NCBI GenBank assembly: GCA_018398815.1
Contig: CM031611.1
Location: forward strand, 39,808,155-39,872,154
Source: Conus ventricosus
Taxonomy: Eukaryota > Mollusca > Gastropoda > Neogastropoda > Conidae
DNA: 64,000 nt
Direction: 5' to 3'
The position numbers and the translations under genes were made by a program. This document shows positions 63,794 to 64,000 of this stretch, one piece after another (within the stretch, counting starts at the first letter, position 1; each line of letters starts with the position of its first letter). The notes under the pieces are model-generated. The model saw nothing but the letters and a program-made list of their open reading frames with translations. It ran no database searches and had not been told where the DNA came from.

Positions 63794-64000
63794 CGCTGGA
63801 TGTGGGAATGAAATTTTTCCATGTTTTAAAAGTTTGAATGATTTATGAGTCATTTAAAAAACCCAATCAGCTTGTATGTTTTGTTGTTATTGTTGTTTTC
63901 TTTGTTTCTAGCATAGTTTCTGGTCATTGGGTTTTTCCTCTTTGTCCTCATCGTTGCTGTGCCACACTTCTGTTTTGATTCAGTGCTGGGAAGTGTGAAC

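Larger units (their letters stand above)
56330..64000 (-). repeat. Right arm of large inverted duplication (runs off window)
   Basis: The reverse complement of this segment matches 10,780-16,646 from the N-gap edge outward (first matching bases near 56,330, AAGGTAAGTTTGTG...). The match is continuous apart from small indels and the 57,836-59,672 insertion, and still holds at base 64,000, so the arm extends past the window. No host gene was recognised in it. Confidence 0.9.

Overview
The window is eukaryotic nuclear DNA from an animal, most likely a mollusc (inference from the long CA/GT and GA/CT microsatellites, APE-type LINE fragments, a tRNA-derived SINE, hAT and MITE remnants, and an intron-rich housekeeping gene). 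It shows no operons, bacterial genes, rRNA or CRISPR. A run of exactly 1,000 N (16,647-17,646) marks a scaffold join.

The one gene recognised with confidence is spermidine synthase (Srm, + strand, about 27.9-54.7 or 56.0 kb). Seven exons can be placed from conserved motifs and compatible splice phases. Exons 1-5 are clean. Exons 6 and 7 carry several single-base indels that look like consensus errors. The introns hold at least ten different minisatellites. Four of them begin or end exactly at an exon-intron boundary and copy the boundary itself, including the splice site and some exon bases. This is the most unusual signal in the window.

Layout: 1-1.9 kb simple sequence; 1.9-5.1 kb broken LINE (- strand); 5.1-5.9 kb GC-rich element with an unrecognised reading frame; 5.9-8.2 kb microsatellites and a 33-bp minisatellite; 8.2-11.3 kb low-quality sequence; 10.8-16.6 kb left arm of a large inverted duplication; gap; 17.6-23.8 kb interspersed repeats with palindromic CGTTATAG units, the first coding exon of a type II membrane protein (- strand) and a MITE; 24.7-26.3 kb SINE and LINE 3' end; 27.9-56 kb Srm, whose intron 4 contains minus-strand exons of a nested gene or mobile element; 56.3-64 kb right arm of the inverted duplication, interrupted by a hAT-like insertion at 57.8-59.7 kb that the left arm lacks.

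The two inverted arms match over at least 6 kb and end at the N gap on one side. They may be a real palindromic duplication or a retained haplotig scaffolded in reverse. Both arms contain a promoter-like segment with TCTCGCGAGA and ATGGCGGC motifs. Most short reading frames in the window are translations of simple repeats and are not listed as genes.
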